DNA of 56,902 nucleotides, from contig JAAXIC010000025.1 in NCBI GenBank assembly GCA_012270555.1, forward strand, positions 1 to 56,902, read 5' to 3'. Under the pieces are notes generated by a model. The model worked only from the letters and a program-made list of their open reading frames with translations, was not told where the DNA came from and ran no database searches. The translations under genes and the position numbers were made by a program. Each line of letters begins with the position of its first letter. Position 1 is the first letter of the stretch. Source of the DNA: Chloroflexota bacterium (lineage in GTDB: Bacteria; Chloroflexota; UBA11872; VXOZ01). Of the stretch, positions 35,191 through 44,118 are shown piece by piece.

Positions 35191-35781
35191 TTAACCGTCA
35201 TTGAGCATTTCCGCGAGCAGCGTTTCCATCGTCGCAAGCGGCAGTGGGCCTACGAATTTCGCGGCGATCTCGCCGTCCGGCGTAATGAAGTATGTCTCCG
35301 GTATGCCCGACACGCCGTATTCGATAGCAATCTTGCCTCTGGGATCGGGGCCGCTGGGGTAGGTTTGGCCGTAGACTTTGCGAAATTCGGCCGCGGCTTC
35401 CTCCGTATCCCAGAGGTTTATGCCGAGGATGATGACGCCGCGGTCCGCGTAGCGCTTGTGGGTCTCCTCCAAGGCAGGCGCCTCAACCCGGCAGGGGGCG
35501 CACCACGAGGCCCAGAAGTTGATGATCACCGGCCGGCCGCGAAAGTCACTGAGCCGCACCACGCGGCCGTCACTCAGCGTAAGCGCAAAATCCGGCGCCG
35601 GCCGGTCGTCCTGCCGAATCAGCGTGGGCTCCAAGTTTATGCCGGGCGAGAAGCCGGCCAGTTGCCCGCTTTGGGTAAGAACGTAATAGAGCAGCGCCAG
35701 CAGTCCCGCGACCATCGCCAGGAAGAGCGGTATGAGAATGTACCGCAGTGGAATGCTGCGCGGAGCCGCGGGCGCGCTCAC
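35191..35781 (-). CDS. TlpA/ResA-type membrane-anchored thioredoxin
   Basis: This 196-residue protein has one N-terminal transmembrane helix (about residues 13-36) and an extracytoplasmic thioredoxin domain with the CXXC motif NFWASWCAPCRVEAP. GVSGIPETYFITPDG carries the cis-Pro loop. Such proteins reduce disulfides, for example in cytochrome c maturation (ResA/CcmG). GTG at 35781 overlaps the TGA of the upstream M55-like gene by 4 bases, so the genes are coupled; the upstream TTG at 35796 would overlap by 19 bases. It lies 34 bases from mqnP, which fits a respiratory role. Confidence 0.9.
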   Translation of the reverse strand: MSAPAAPRSIPLRYILIPLFLAMVAGLLALLYYVLTQSGQLAGFSPGINLEPTLIRQDDRPAPDFALTLSDGRVVRLSDFRGRPVIINFWASWCAPCRVEAPALEETHKRYADRGVIILGINLWDTEEAAAEFRKVYGQTYPSGPDPRGKIAIEYGVSGIPETYFITPDGEIAAKFVGPLPLATMETLLAEMLNDG

Positions 35782-36578
35782 TGCGCGATCTCCCAAATGT
35801 GCTCGACCAGGTAGGCCAGATCATCGCCTCGAAAGACAGCGGTACGTCCATCGAGTCGTTCCTGCCGCCGCGAACTGAAAACACTCCGATCCCAGATTTC
35901 CGTATTCGTGACAGTTACCTGGATCTCATACGGCGGCTGCAATGCCAAGACCGGAGGGAGAGCGGCAGCAAACGCGCCCGCTACCGCTTCACTGAGTTCC
36001 GCGCGCACCACACCAGGGATACGCAGTTTGGCGGCTTGATACCCAAAGCCCCACTTGGTTATGCACGTCCGCGCGCCCAGCAGCAGCGCCTCCGCTTCGG
36101 CGCAGGCGTGATTGTCGCCGCTCACCAGCGCCACGGGTACATTCTGTGCGCCGCAGAGAGCGGCGTGGACGCCGATAGTGCCAAGCTCTCGTCCATCGAT
36201 GAGCACACGTGAAATGTCCGGCGCGAGAGTCTGGGCGAGCACTCCGCCCCAGGTGCCGGCCTTGGCGGGATGCCCCAGCAAGATTGCAGCATCCGCCTCA
36301 GCCAACTCGGCAAACCGCACCTGTTGGTGCTCGCCAAAGATATAGGTTGAGCCGGGGTGCAGCAGGTCTTCATGAAACGGCACGAGACCGGTGGCGTCAT
36401 GCACGACGATCTCCTGCGCCCCCGCACTCTGGGCTCCCTCCACGGCGGCTGAAATCTCGCGGGCCATCAAGCCGCGCGCTTCATCATGAAGAAAGGTAGC
36501 CTCGCTCTGCGGGTCCACTTGGTGGCGATGCACGACACCGGCGGTGCCAGCAAAGAGAGTGATAATGACGACTTTCAT
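35778..36578 (-). CDS. M55 (DppA-like) family protein lacking zinc ligands
   Basis: This 266-residue protein aligns throughout with D-aminopeptidase DppA: SAGAQEIVVHDATG, ILLGHPAKAGTWGG and VALVSGDNHACAEAEALL are clear family blocks. From memory of B. subtilis DppA, the five zinc ligands Asp8, Glu10, His60, His104 and Glu133 correspond here to Leu8, Ala10, Thr63, Pro104 and Thr134, all unable to bind metal. Thus it is unlikely to be a D-aminopeptidase. It is the first gene of an operon with a thioredoxin and mqnP, but no link to the peptide importer at the start of the window is seen. Confidence 0.8.
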   Translation of the reverse strand: MKVVIITLFAGTAGVVHRHQVDPQSEATFLHDEARGLMAREISAAVEGAQSAGAQEIVVHDATGLVPFHEDLLHPGSTYIFGEHQQVRFAELAEADAAILLGHPAKAGTWGGVLAQTLAPDISRVLIDGRELGTIGVHAALCGAQNVPVALVSGDNHACAEAEALLLGARTCITKWGFGYQAAKLRIPGVVRAELSEAVAGAFAAALPPVLALQPPYEIQVTVTNTEIWDRSVFSSRRQERLDGRTAVFRGDDLAYLVEHIWEIAQ

Positions 36579-36766
36579 GTAAGAGTCTCTTGTCGGATAC
36601 GCTGCAGCGATGCCTGTCTGCGGTTATGCGCTACCCGGCGTGGCAACAAACTGGGCACCGCGCGAAGATAGATTCCGCGCCCCCGCATGGGGGTGAGCTT
36701 ACGCGGGAATCACGGTTGAGCACGGCAGCATGATCTAACAGCCAAGCAGTCCACGTGACCGGCAGG

Positions 36767-37936
36767 TTACATCGTCGGCCCAATTCTATGCGGCGCAAAT
36801 TCGCGGTGTCCCAGGATTTCCGTAGCCGTCAGCAGGCCGTTGACGGTATCGAGCGTGAGGTCGAATAGCTGCTCGCCAAGCTCGCGGATGCTGGCAGTCC
36901 CATCCAGCACCGGCACGCCGGAGAAGTCGATATTATCCTGCATCTTTTCAACGGTTTGGGGATTGGCGCACACTTTGATGACCGGCGCCACGGGATTGCC
37001 CAGCGGCGAGCCGCGTCCGGTGGTGAAGATACAGATCTGCGCGCCGCCGGCAATCATGCCGGTGACCGATTCCGAATCGTAGCCCGGCGTATCCATCACC
37101 ACCAAGCCCTTCTTGCTGGGGTAGTCGGCATAGCCGATTACCTCCTCCAGCACGGTCGTGCCGCCCTTATAGATGCAGCCCAGTGACTTCTCCTCGATAG
37201 TTGTCAGCCCGCCTTGGATGTTGCCCGGTGCGGGATTGGCGCCGCGAATGTCGACGCCCATATTCAAAGCATCCTCTTCGGCTTTGCGCACCACGGCGAG
37301 GAGTTGCTCGCCGATCTCCGGCTCGCGGGCGCGCTGCGCGAAGATATGCTCCGCGCCGATGAACTCCGCCGCCTCGCTAATCATCACCGTGCCGCCGGCT
37401 TCCACCAACATGTCGGAGACCACGCCGACGACGGGATTACTTGACAGGCCGCTGGTGGTGTCCGAACCGCCGCATTCGGTCGCCAGGACAAGCTCTGAGA
37501 GGGGAAATTCCTCCCGCTGCATGGTGGAGAGCTTCGCCTGAAGCTTCTGCGCCATTTGCGCGCCTTCTTGGATGGTACGGATGGAGCCCCCCGCCTCCTG
37601 TATCACGATGAGTTCCACCGGCTTGCCGGTCTTCGCGATGCCCTCGGCGATGAGTGGCGCTTCCGCCGTCTCACAGCCAAGTCCTACGACGATAGCCGCG
37701 CCCACGTTCGGATTGCTGCCGGTCCCGACCATGGTGCGCACGAAGAGATCCGCGTCCGGGCCAAGCTGGCCGCAGCCGTATTGGTGAATGGTGGTCACCG
37801 CGCCGGGCACGAGTTCCGTAATGCGCTGCCCCACGGTAGACGAGCAAATCACGGACGGCAGGATTGCCAGATGGTTGCGAATTCCCACGCTACCGTCCGG
37901 TCTGGCGTAGCCTTGAAATGTCTCTGCACGTGCCAC
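36767..37936 (-). CDS. UxaA-family dehydratase, large subunit
   Basis: This 389-residue protein matches the large subunit/C-terminal domain of altronate/galactarate dehydratases (UxaA, GarD), also shared by sulfolactate sulfo-lyase SuyB. Family blocks are GYARPDGSVGIRNHLAILPS, HQYGCGQLG, NPNVGAAIVVGLGCE, CGGSDTTSGLSSNPVVG, GNIQGGLTTIEEKSLG, GRGSPLGNPVAPVIKVCANP and GHREFAPHRIGP. The small SAF-domain subunit (about 90 residues) that normally accompanies it is not in the window. GTG at 37936 has AAGGGG 8 bases upstream; a GTG at 37945 lies too close. It may dehydrate hexaric or hexonic acids, matching the GalD-like enzyme at 7255-8400. Confidence 0.87.
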   Translation of the reverse strand: MARAETFQGYARPDGSVGIRNHLAILPSVICSSTVGQRITELVPGAVTTIHQYGCGQLGPDADLFVRTMVGTGSNPNVGAAIVVGLGCETAEAPLIAEGIAKTGKPVELIVIQEAGGSIRTIQEGAQMAQKLQAKLSTMQREEFPLSELVLATECGGSDTTSGLSSNPVVGVVSDMLVEAGGTVMISEAAEFIGAEHIFAQRAREPEIGEQLLAVVRKAEEDALNMGVDIRGANPAPGNIQGGLTTIEEKSLGCIYKGGTTVLEEVIGYADYPSKKGLVVMDTPGYDSESVTGMIAGGAQICIFTTGRGSPLGNPVAPVIKVCANPQTVEKMQDNIDFSGVPVLDGTASIRELGEQLFDLTLDTVNGLLTATEILGHREFAPHRIGPTM

Positions 37937-38506
37937 GGTCTTCACCCCTTCTTGCGGCCTGCTGCGGTCTAGAGGCCGTTCGTGTGCGTTGTTTACTCTC
38001 GTATTGTACTCTTCTCGTCAAAACGGTGTTGCCGCCCCGGTGGAGATTCTTGCGTAGTTCTACCAAACGGTTTGCGCCAAGCTAAATGGATGCCGAATTC
38101 CCCTCACCCCGGCCCTCTCCCCGAGGAGAGGGAGACTCTTGGGTCGGCGGTCTGCGGTGGTGGCAGTTTCTAAAAGATTCCTGCGCCCACACCCGCTCGG
38201 CCCCTCCGCTCTCGTTTCCGAGGCGTGTACGCTCTTCAAGCTGCCAGGGCTTTATCTTTCCAACGCAAGAGATACTGAGTGCAGGCGTTTTTGCAAAGTT
38301 TCATGGCAATTAAGCAAAAAAGCGGCTATTTCTTGCACAAATCACGGCTCATTTGACATTAAAGAGTATGTAGCGTACGGTGAATCACTGTGCTAATGCA
38401 CAATTTTGCTTGATACGCTGCACGAGCAAATCAGTGAAGCGGAAACGGCACGTACGATTCGCCGAGAGAACCTGACTCTAGCGCTTTCAATGAGGAGACG
38501 ACATAC
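37937..38506. other. Intergenic region upstream of groEL
   Basis: No gene seen. It contains a CTCTCCCC/GAGAGGG palindrome (38113-38132), a promoter (38353-38381) and an inverted repeat over the predicted start of transcription (38389-38402). Confidence 0.6.
38353..38402 (+). promoter_or_regulatory. groEL promoter and possible operator
   Basis: TTGACA (38353-38358) and TACGGT (38376-38381) are 17 bases apart. At the predicted transcription start lies TGTGC-TAAT-GCACA (38389-38402), a perfect 5-bp inverted repeat. It is shorter than and different from the classical CIRCE element, but its position suits a repressor site. Confidence 0.5.
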
Positions 38507-40129
38507 ATGCCCAAGATCGTAATGTTCAGCGAAGATGCGCGCAACGCCCTGATGAGCGGCATTGAAATGGTTGCGGAAACGGTGCAAGCCACGCTTGGCC
38601 CCAAGGGGCGCAACGTGGCCCTGAGCTATCAGGAGAAAGTGCCAATTGTTACGCATGACGGCGTCACCGTTGCCAAAGAGATCGAGCTTGTCGACAACTT
38701 TGAGAACATGGGCGCGCAACTCATGATACAAGCCGCGAGTAAGACCAATGACATTGCGGGTGACGGCACCACCACCGCCACCGTGCTCGCGCACACGCTC
38801 ATTACCGAGGGTCACCGCCACATCGTTTCGGGCGCCAACCCCATGATCCTCAAGCGCGGTCTGGAGCAAGCCGCTCGAACCGTGGTCGAAGAACTGCGGA
38901 AGTCCGCTACCCCGGTGTCGGGCAAGGAGCAGGTAACGGAAGTTGCGACCGTTTCCGCGGGTGATACGGGCATCGGCGCGCTCATCGGCGAAGTGATGGA
39001 CAGGGTTGGTAGAGACGGCCTTATCACGGTGGAAGAGGGGCAGAGCCTTGGCATCTCCGTCGAGTACGCGGAGGGTATGGAATTCGATCAGGGCTTGCTC
39101 TCTCCGTTTTTCATCACCGATTCCATCAATATGAAGGCGGTGGTCGAGGACCCCTACATCTTCATTACCGACCGGAAGATTGAGTCACTGGAAGAGATCT
39201 TGCCGGTCTTGGAGCGCCTGGTGCAGCGCGGCGAGAAGAATCTGGCGATCATTGCCTTGGAGATGGATTCTCACGCTCTGGCAATGCTCATCACGAATAG
39301 GTCGCGCGGCATTCTGAATTGCCTGGCGGTGAAGGTGCCTGGCTACGGCGACCGGCGCAAAGAAATGCTGCGCGACATTGCCATCCTCACCGGCGGCACG
39401 TTGATCTCGGAAGAGGCCGGCAAACGCCACGATGAGGTGGAGATCGAGGATCTGGGCCGCGCGCGCCGGGTTGTGGCCGATAAAGACACCACTGCCATCA
39501 TCGAAGGGCACGGCGACCCGGATGCCATCGCGGCCCGCATCAACCAGATCAAGTCGCGCTTGCAAGACGGCGCGCCGGAGTTTGACCGCGAAAAGCTGGA
39601 GGAGCGCATCGCCAAGCTCTCCGGCGGCGTGGCGATCATCCACGTCGGCGCCGCTACCGAGATTGAGATGAAAGAACGCAGAGACCGTGTGGACGACGCG
39701 CTCTCCGCCACGCGTGCCGCGGTCGAGGAAGGGATCGTGCCCGGCGGCGGCGTCGCGCTTATCAACGCCATGTCCGGCCTGGATAGGTTGAAGCTGAAAG
39801 GCGATGAAGCGCTCGCCATTCCGGTCATGCGCCAGGCATTGGCAGCGCCGCTCAAGCGCATCGCCCACAACGCCGGCCTGGATGCGTCGGTGATCTCGCA
39901 GGAAGTGTTCCGCTTGGCAAAAAGCCGCCGGAACAAGAACATGGGCTACAACGTGCTGACGGGCGAGTACGTAGACATGATCGCGGCGGGCATTATCGAT
40001 CCGCTCAAAGTGGCGCGCTCAGCCGTGGAAAACGCGACCTCGGTGGCCTGCATGGTGCTCACGACCGAGGCGCTGGTCGCTGACGTGCCGAAAGAGGATG
40101 TCGTGTATGAGGGCGCGCCTGAGTATTAG
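38507..40129 (+). CDS. groL: 60-kDa chaperonin GroEL
   Basis: This 540-residue chaperonin has all family blocks: [12 protein letters not shown], the ATP site [11 protein letters not shown] and [92 protein letters not shown] and the C-terminal [16 protein letters not shown]. It begins [18 protein letters not shown], where canonical GroEL has FGEDAR. The C-terminus ends in EGAPEY without the Gly-Gly-Met tail. No groES is adjacent, so this may be a second GroEL paired with a co-chaperonin elsewhere. GAGGAGA precedes the ATG by 8 bases, and a terminator hairpin follows 21 bases after the stop. Confidence 0.96.
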   Translation: MPKIVMFSEDARNALMSGIEMVAETVQATLGPKGRNVALSYQEKVPIVTHDGVTVAKEIELVDNFENMGAQLMIQAASKTNDIAGDGTTTATVLAHTLITEGHRHIVSGANPMILKRGLEQAARTVVEELRKSATPVSGKEQVTEVATVSAGDTGIGALIGEVMDRVGRDGLITVEEGQSLGISVEYAEGMEFDQGLLSPFFITDSINMKAVVEDPYIFITDRKIESLEEILPVLERLVQRGEKNLAIIALEMDSHALAMLITNRSRGILNCLAVKVPGYGDRRKEMLRDIAILTGGTLISEEAGKRHDEVEIEDLGRARRVVADKDTTAIIEGHGDPDAIAARINQIKSRLQDGAPEFDREKLEERIAKLSGGVAIIHVGAATEIEMKERRDRVDDALSATRAAVEEGIVPGGGVALINAMSGLDRLKLKGDEALAIPVMRQALAAPLKRIAHNAGLDASVISQEVFRLAKSRRNKNMGYNVLTGEYVDMIAAGIIDPLKVARSAVENATSVACMVLTTEALVADVPKEDVVYEGAPEY

Positions 40130-40150
40130 ACGGCAGTGGTAGTTGATTGC

Positions 40151-40185
40151 GAAACAGCCCCTCCGTCGTGGAGGGGTTCGTTTCT
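40151..40185 (+). terminator. groEL intrinsic terminator
   Basis: A CCCCTCC/GGAGGGG stem (40158-40164 and 40170-40176) is extended by GAAAC/GTTTC and followed by TTCGTTTCTT. Confidence 0.75.
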
Positions 40186-40241
40186 TCCGGCACACCTCCG
40201 CACTAGCCTTGTACCTGCTGTCAATGATGGGCGCCGGCAAG

Positions 40242-40354
40242 CCCCTGTCGAAGTACGAAACGGCGATTCGCCAACTTTTCACGGTCCCATTCACCCTTCG
40301 ACAAGCTCAGGGCGAACGTTACGCGCCCAGACAAGAAGATTGTAAACAGGCTCT
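40242..40354. repeat. 113-bp dispersed element, copy A
   Basis: Reading the minus strand it begins AGAGCCTGTTTACAATCTTC and ends in CTTCGACAGGGG. An inverted, nearly identical copy with a 22-23 base insertion lies at 43892-44028. Confidence 0.8.
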
Positions 40355-40548
40355 CAGGAGGGGTCTGCGTTTCCTGTGTCGCTCTTGGTCCGTCGCCTCC
40401 GTCACCAACGAGCAATGCTTCCGTATTCTCAGCCCGGACATTTACCGTGGCGCCTGTGGGCTTCTTATGCGGCGAGAGTCCGTTTTTCCAAAGCAGGTGA
40501 TACTATGGAATTAAGGACCGTCTGTGCCGCTACGAAGGAGTAGAAGTC

Positions 40549-41169
40549 ATGAATAGGCGCGCATTGCTCATTGCTATTGGCTTGATCGTGGTCGTGGTTG
40601 GTGGTGCCGGAGCCTGGTGGCTGGGGTCGCCCTTATTCCTTGATCAGGTTGTTGAGGAAGAGTTGCCCTTTGAAATCCCGACGGAAGAAGAAACGGAGGA
40701 AATGTCCGAGGAAGAGCTCGCGAAAGTGTCCGCGGAGGTGATGGACGCGGCTGCCAAGATGCCGGACAAAGAGATGGAAGAAGAGATGCCGGAGATGGCC
40801 GATGATGCGCAACCGATAGTGGTGGCGCAAGGCCAGTTCCAGGATGCCGATGAGTTCCACAAAGGCGCCGGCACGGTGACGCTCTACCGCCTGCCGGACG
40901 GCACGCACTTGCTCCGGTTCGAGGACTTCCGCGTCACCAACGGCCCGCAACTCCACGTGCTGCTGGCAAACCATGCGCAACCGGTGAATCGGGCCGACTT
41001 GGAGGAGACGGGATATGTCGATCTCGGCGGGCTGAAAGGCAACGTGGGTAACCAGAATTACGAGATTGGGGCGAACATCGCCATCGACGATGTTAAGAGC
41101 ATCGTGATCTACTGCAAGCCCTTCCACGTGGTCTTTTCCACAGCCACGCTCAGCAGCGAAGGGAATTAG
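40549..41169 (+). CDS. Membrane-anchored DM13-domain protein
   Basis: This 206-residue protein has an N-terminal transmembrane anchor (about residues 5-26), a strongly acidic Glu/Met-rich linker (35-82, with EEELPFEIPTEEETEEMSEE) and a DM13 domain (about 92-203). The domain is seen in GQFQDADEFHKGAGTVTLYRL, LLRFEDFRVTNGPQLHVLL and VIYCKPFHVVFSTATL, with the conserved Cys. DM13 domains are thought to act in redox or electron transfer. AAGGAG lies 8 bases before the ATG. A hairpin follows the gene, and heme A synthase lies beyond it on the other strand. Confidence 0.85.
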   Translation: MNRRALLIAIGLIVVVVGGAGAWWLGSPLFLDQVVEEELPFEIPTEEETEEMSEEELAKVSAEVMDAAAKMPDKEMEEEMPEMADDAQPIVVAQGQFQDADEFHKGAGTVTLYRLPDGTHLLRFEDFRVTNGPQLHVLLANHAQPVNRADLEETGYVDLGGLKGNVGNQNYEIGANIAIDDVKSIVIYCKPFHVVFSTATLSSEGN

Positions 41170-41607
41170 GGTCAAACTTGCCCACCACATTTCCTTAAAT
41201 TTGATACCCCCGTGCCTAGGCACGGGGGTAATCTTCATTAGCGGTGCTCTAGGGAGCAAGTTTTCCAGATCTCTCGTACATCCCATGATGACAGTGACTT
41301 GTAGCGGGGGCTTGTCCCCCGCTTCTAAGGACGATTAGCCGACGGTTGGGAGGAAAAGACGGATTCCCGCGTGCGCGGGAATGACGGAGCGTATGGCGGT
41401 CCTGTTCACAAGCAGTGCCAGTCAGCGGTCAAGACTCAACCAATTAGGCGCAGGTTACAAACTTGCGCTACCGGATGAACAGATACCAACGAGGAAGATC
41501 GCAATGAACGCGACCTTCCTCGGCGTTTTTCACACTGCCACGAACCGAGACTTGGGGGATACCCAAGTCACACTTTCGTTGCGTGCTTCAGGTCCGGCAG
41601 CTTCGGC
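41170..41607. other. Convergent intergenic region with hairpin and repeats
   Basis: It contains a perfect palindrome (41205-41230), GCGGGGGCTTGTCCCCCGC (41301-41326), an ATTCCCGCGTGCGCGGGAAT element (41359-41387) and GCAGGTTACAAACTTGC (41447-41474). No gene is supported. Confidence 0.6.
41205..41230. terminator. Perfect palindrome between converging genes
   Basis: The arms TACCCCCGTGCCT and AGGCACGGGGGTA form a 13-bp stem without a loop. It can end transcription of the DM13 gene; no long T-run is present. Confidence 0.5.
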
Positions 41608-42558
41608 TCACGCGGGATCCGGCGCAGGCGAGGGCTGTGCCGGTGACGTTTCTGTTTTCTCAACAGGCACCGGCTGCTCGGCCTGGCGTGCCAACGGCCA
41701 GAAATAGAGCGCAGTAGCCGCAGCCACAATCAAGGCAGCCGTAAACACATGCGCTACCCGCAGCACCCCCGGCAGACCCAGCAGCACTTGCGTGAATCCG
41801 AGCGTAATCTGCACCGCTAGTAGAGCAAGGACCAAAAATCCCAGCAGTCTCGCGGCGCCTTGATCCACTCGAATGCGCCAGCCTGCCAGCAGGGCTAACG
41901 CGACCGAGAAGATGTAAGCGGAATAGCGGTGACCCATGTGCACTTCTTCCAGGAGGCGGGGTGAACCACCGCCGCCATTGCAACTCAAGATGCCATGGCA
42001 CGCAATCCCGGCCGACATGCCGACGACAAATGCCCCGGAAATAACCACAAGCAGTCCGGCAGCAATCGCAGCTATACCACGCCATTTAGGAAATCCATGC
42101 ACGCTGAGCGACCCGGTCTGCACCTGCACCGCGCCCATGACCATCAAGGAGATGAAGAGCATGGAAATCGTGAGGTGAGAACCCACGAGCAGCGCCGGCA
42201 GTTCCGTAAGTACCGTCACCGCGCCCAAGACAATCTGCACAACCAGCAGGCTCGCAAAAGCAAGCACGATGGGACGTATTTGGCTCAGGCGACCTTGGCC
42301 GAACCACGACTTGACCAACACCCAGATCACACCAACGGTCAAGAACAGCGCCATGAAGCGATGCACAAACTCGATGACCGCCGCGGTTTCGAAGGGCGGA
42401 ATAACTTGACCAGAACAGAGCGGCCAATCGGGACAGCCCAATCCCGACCCTGTCGCCCGCACCGCTGCTCCCCACAGTATGTGTATGAGAGCCAGCGAGA
42501 CGATGCTCCACAGTACCCACTTCACTCGCGAATCCGAGCGCTTTACTTCGTAACTCAC
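41608..42558 (-). CDS. ctaA: Heme A synthase
   Basis: This 316-residue CtaA/Cox15 protein converts heme O to heme A for aa3-type oxidases. Eight hydrophobic segments are visible. The four heme-ligand histidines occur in EFVHRFMAL, VGSHLTISM, HMGHRYSAYIF and RVAHVFTAA, and the EFVHR glutamate is present. Two cysteine pairs appear as GLGCPDWPLCSG and IACHGILSCNGG, as in Bacillus-type CtaA. The GTG start at 42558 has AAGGAGG upstream. A Pro/Ala-rich tail is appended at the C-terminus. CtaB (heme O synthase) and oxidase subunits are not in the window. Confidence 0.95.
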   Translation of the reverse strand: MSYEVKRSDSRVKWVLWSIVSLALIHILWGAAVRATGSGLGCPDWPLCSGQVIPPFETAAVIEFVHRFMALFLTVGVIWVLVKSWFGQGRLSQIRPIVLAFASLLVVQIVLGAVTVLTELPALLVGSHLTISMLFISLMVMGAVQVQTGSLSVHGFPKWRGIAAIAAGLLVVISGAFVVGMSAGIACHGILSCNGGGGSPRLLEEVHMGHRYSAYIFSVALALLAGWRIRVDQGAARLLGFLVLALLAVQITLGFTQVLLGLPGVLRVAHVFTAALIVAAATALYFWPLARQAEQPVPVEKTETSPAQPSPAPDPA

Positions 42559-42811
42559 CGTTTCCTCCTTGTGCGTTTCTTACCTACTACAGTGTAGCAC
42601 TTAAGCCGTTCTGACTGCATGAGCGCGAGACCTTCTCGATTTGCCAGTCCGGTGCATCCATGTCATTATCAGGGACGAAACCGTTGTGCCGGAACACGAT
42701 GAGTATACCGTACGACCATGCTTTCGCAGCACCTGCTGCGTGCAGGTCAAGCGCGTGAGCGTGTCGCGGTAGTATGCGAGATAGGGTTGAAAGCGTAAGG
42801 AGGAGGCACTC

Positions 42812-43834
42812 ATGCCGGATAGTATCAAGATCGTTGCCCTCGAATCGGCGCACCCCCACATACACAGTCTGATCAAACAGGCGCAAGAGCTGGATGGCGC
42901 GGAGTTCGTGGGCTTTGCCGACCCAAAGGCGGAACACCGCGAACGCACCAAAGAGCGCAATGGATTCGGTGACGATATGGTCTTTGCCGACTATGAGCGG
43001 CTTCTTGATGAACGCCAGCCGGACGCCGCGATCATCTGTTCAACGAATACCGACCACGTCAAGTACGTGGAGGCGCTGGCGCCCCGTGGCATCAACATCA
43101 TGCTGGAGAAGCCATTCGCGGCCAGTCTCTCCGATGCCGATCGCATGATCGCGGCGTGCGAGGAGCACGGCGTCACTCTGATGATCAACTTTCCCACGGC
43201 CTGGGGTCCGGCCTTGCGGCGGGCGCGCGAGATTGCCCAGTCCGGCGCCCTGGGGCAGATCTTTCAGATCGCCTTCCGCGGCGGGCACCTGGGGCCCACC
43301 GGCGACTTTGACACCTGGTGGTACCGCCCACAGGACGGCGGCGGCGTGCTGCTGGACTACTGCTGCTACGCGGCGAATGTCTTTACGTGGATCCTCGGCA
43401 AACAGCCCCGCCAGGTCTGCGGCATGGCAGATACGCTGGTGAAACCGGTGAGGTCGGAAGACAACGCCGTGCTGCTCTTGCGCTACGATGACGCCCTCTG
43501 CGTCAGCCAGGCTACCTGGACGCGCTTTGGACCCGAGCCGATCCACGGGCCGGTCGTAAACGGCACGGAAGGCAGTGTGACCATGGTTGGCCGAGAACAG
43601 CTCAAGCTCTGCACGCCGGAGAACCCCGAAGGCGACATCATCGACGTGCCACCGCTCGCCGAACCGCACATGCAGAACGGGCCGGCGTACTTCGTCCACT
43701 CGCTGCTAAACGGCACGCTCATCGAGACGCCCTGCGACGCCGCCTTCAACCGCGACGGCCAGGAAATTCTAGAAGCGGGCAAAATCGCGGTGCAGACCGG
43801 TGTGACGGTGAACCTGCCCATCCTGCCGGCCTGA
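42812..43834 (+). CDS. Gfo/Idh/MocA family oxidoreductase
   Basis: This 340-residue NAD(P)-dependent dehydrogenase has the Rossmann half (IKIVALESAHPHIHSLIKQA) and the catalytic EKPF motif (INIMLEKPFAASLSDADRM), followed by GGGVLLDYCCYAANVFTWI in place of the usual G-G-G-x-x-x-D-x-G-x-H. It differs from the other Gfo/Idh/MocA protein of this window, which lacks the EKP glutamate. AAGGAGG precedes the ATG. A hairpin terminator follows the gene. The substrate, probably a sugar or cyclitol, is unknown. Confidence 0.88.
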   Translation: MPDSIKIVALESAHPHIHSLIKQAQELDGAEFVGFADPKAEHRERTKERNGFGDDMVFADYERLLDERQPDAAIICSTNTDHVKYVEALAPRGINIMLEKPFAASLSDADRMIAACEEHGVTLMINFPTAWGPALRRAREIAQSGALGQIFQIAFRGGHLGPTGDFDTWWYRPQDGGGVLLDYCCYAANVFTWILGKQPRQVCGMADTLVKPVRSEDNAVLLLRYDDALCVSQATWTRFGPEPIHGPVVNGTEGSVTMVGREQLKLCTPENPEGDIIDVPPLAEPHMQNGPAYFVHSLLNGTLIETPCDAAFNRDGQEILEAGKIAVQTGVTVNLPILPA

Positions 43835-43853
43835 TCTCACTGAGAGAAGAGTG

Positions 43854-43889
43854 AGAGAGGGAATGCCAGTCATTCCCTCTCTCTTTGTC
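43854..43889 (+). terminator. Intrinsic terminator after the Gfo/Idh/MocA gene
   Basis: AGAGAGGGAATG (43854-43865) pairs with CATTCCCTCTCT (43871-43882) across a 5-base loop, followed by CTTTGTC. Confidence 0.75.
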
Positions 43890-43891
43890 TA

Positions 43892-44028
43892 AGAGCCTGT
43901 TTACAATCTTCTTGTCTGGGCGCGTAACGTTCGCCCTGAGCACTTCGACAGGCTCAGTACAGGCTTGTCGAAGGGTGAATGTGACCGTGAAAAGTTGGCG
44001 AATCACCGTTCGTACTTCGACAAGGGCT
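43892..44028. repeat. 113-bp dispersed element, copy B (inverted)
   Basis: This copy lies in the opposite orientation to 40242-40354. It contains an extra 22-23 bases around CACTTCGACAGGCTCAGTAC, which duplicate part of the element as a palindrome. Confidence 0.8.
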
Positions 44029-44118
44029 TTCGTAAAGCCCAGGCTGCGCGCAGCCGGCTGCGCGCAACCCTCAGCACGAACGGTATCTTTGGAGACTATT
44101 CCACGCTGTCTATACATC

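Larger units (their letters stand above)
40130..40548. other. Intergenic region with terminator and inverted element
   Basis: It holds the groEL terminator (40151-40185) and the first copy of a 113-bp element (40242-40354) whose inverted copy is at 43892-44028. No gene is supported. Confidence 0.65.

Noticed and set aside
35778-36578. Functional partner of the peptide importer as in B. subtilis dpp operons
   Set aside because: The gene is 29 kb away from the importer and has lost its zinc ligands.
36767-37936. Calling the UxaA-family protein SuyB (sulfolactate sulfo-lyase)
   Set aside because: Family blocks do not separate SuyB from UxaA/GarD by eye and the SuyA partner is absent, so I keep the general name.
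38389-38402. CIRCE element before groEL
   Set aside because: CIRCE is TTAGCACTC-N9-GAGTGCTAA; here only the TGTGC-TAAT-GCACA repeat is seen, so I report it as an unclassified operator candidate.
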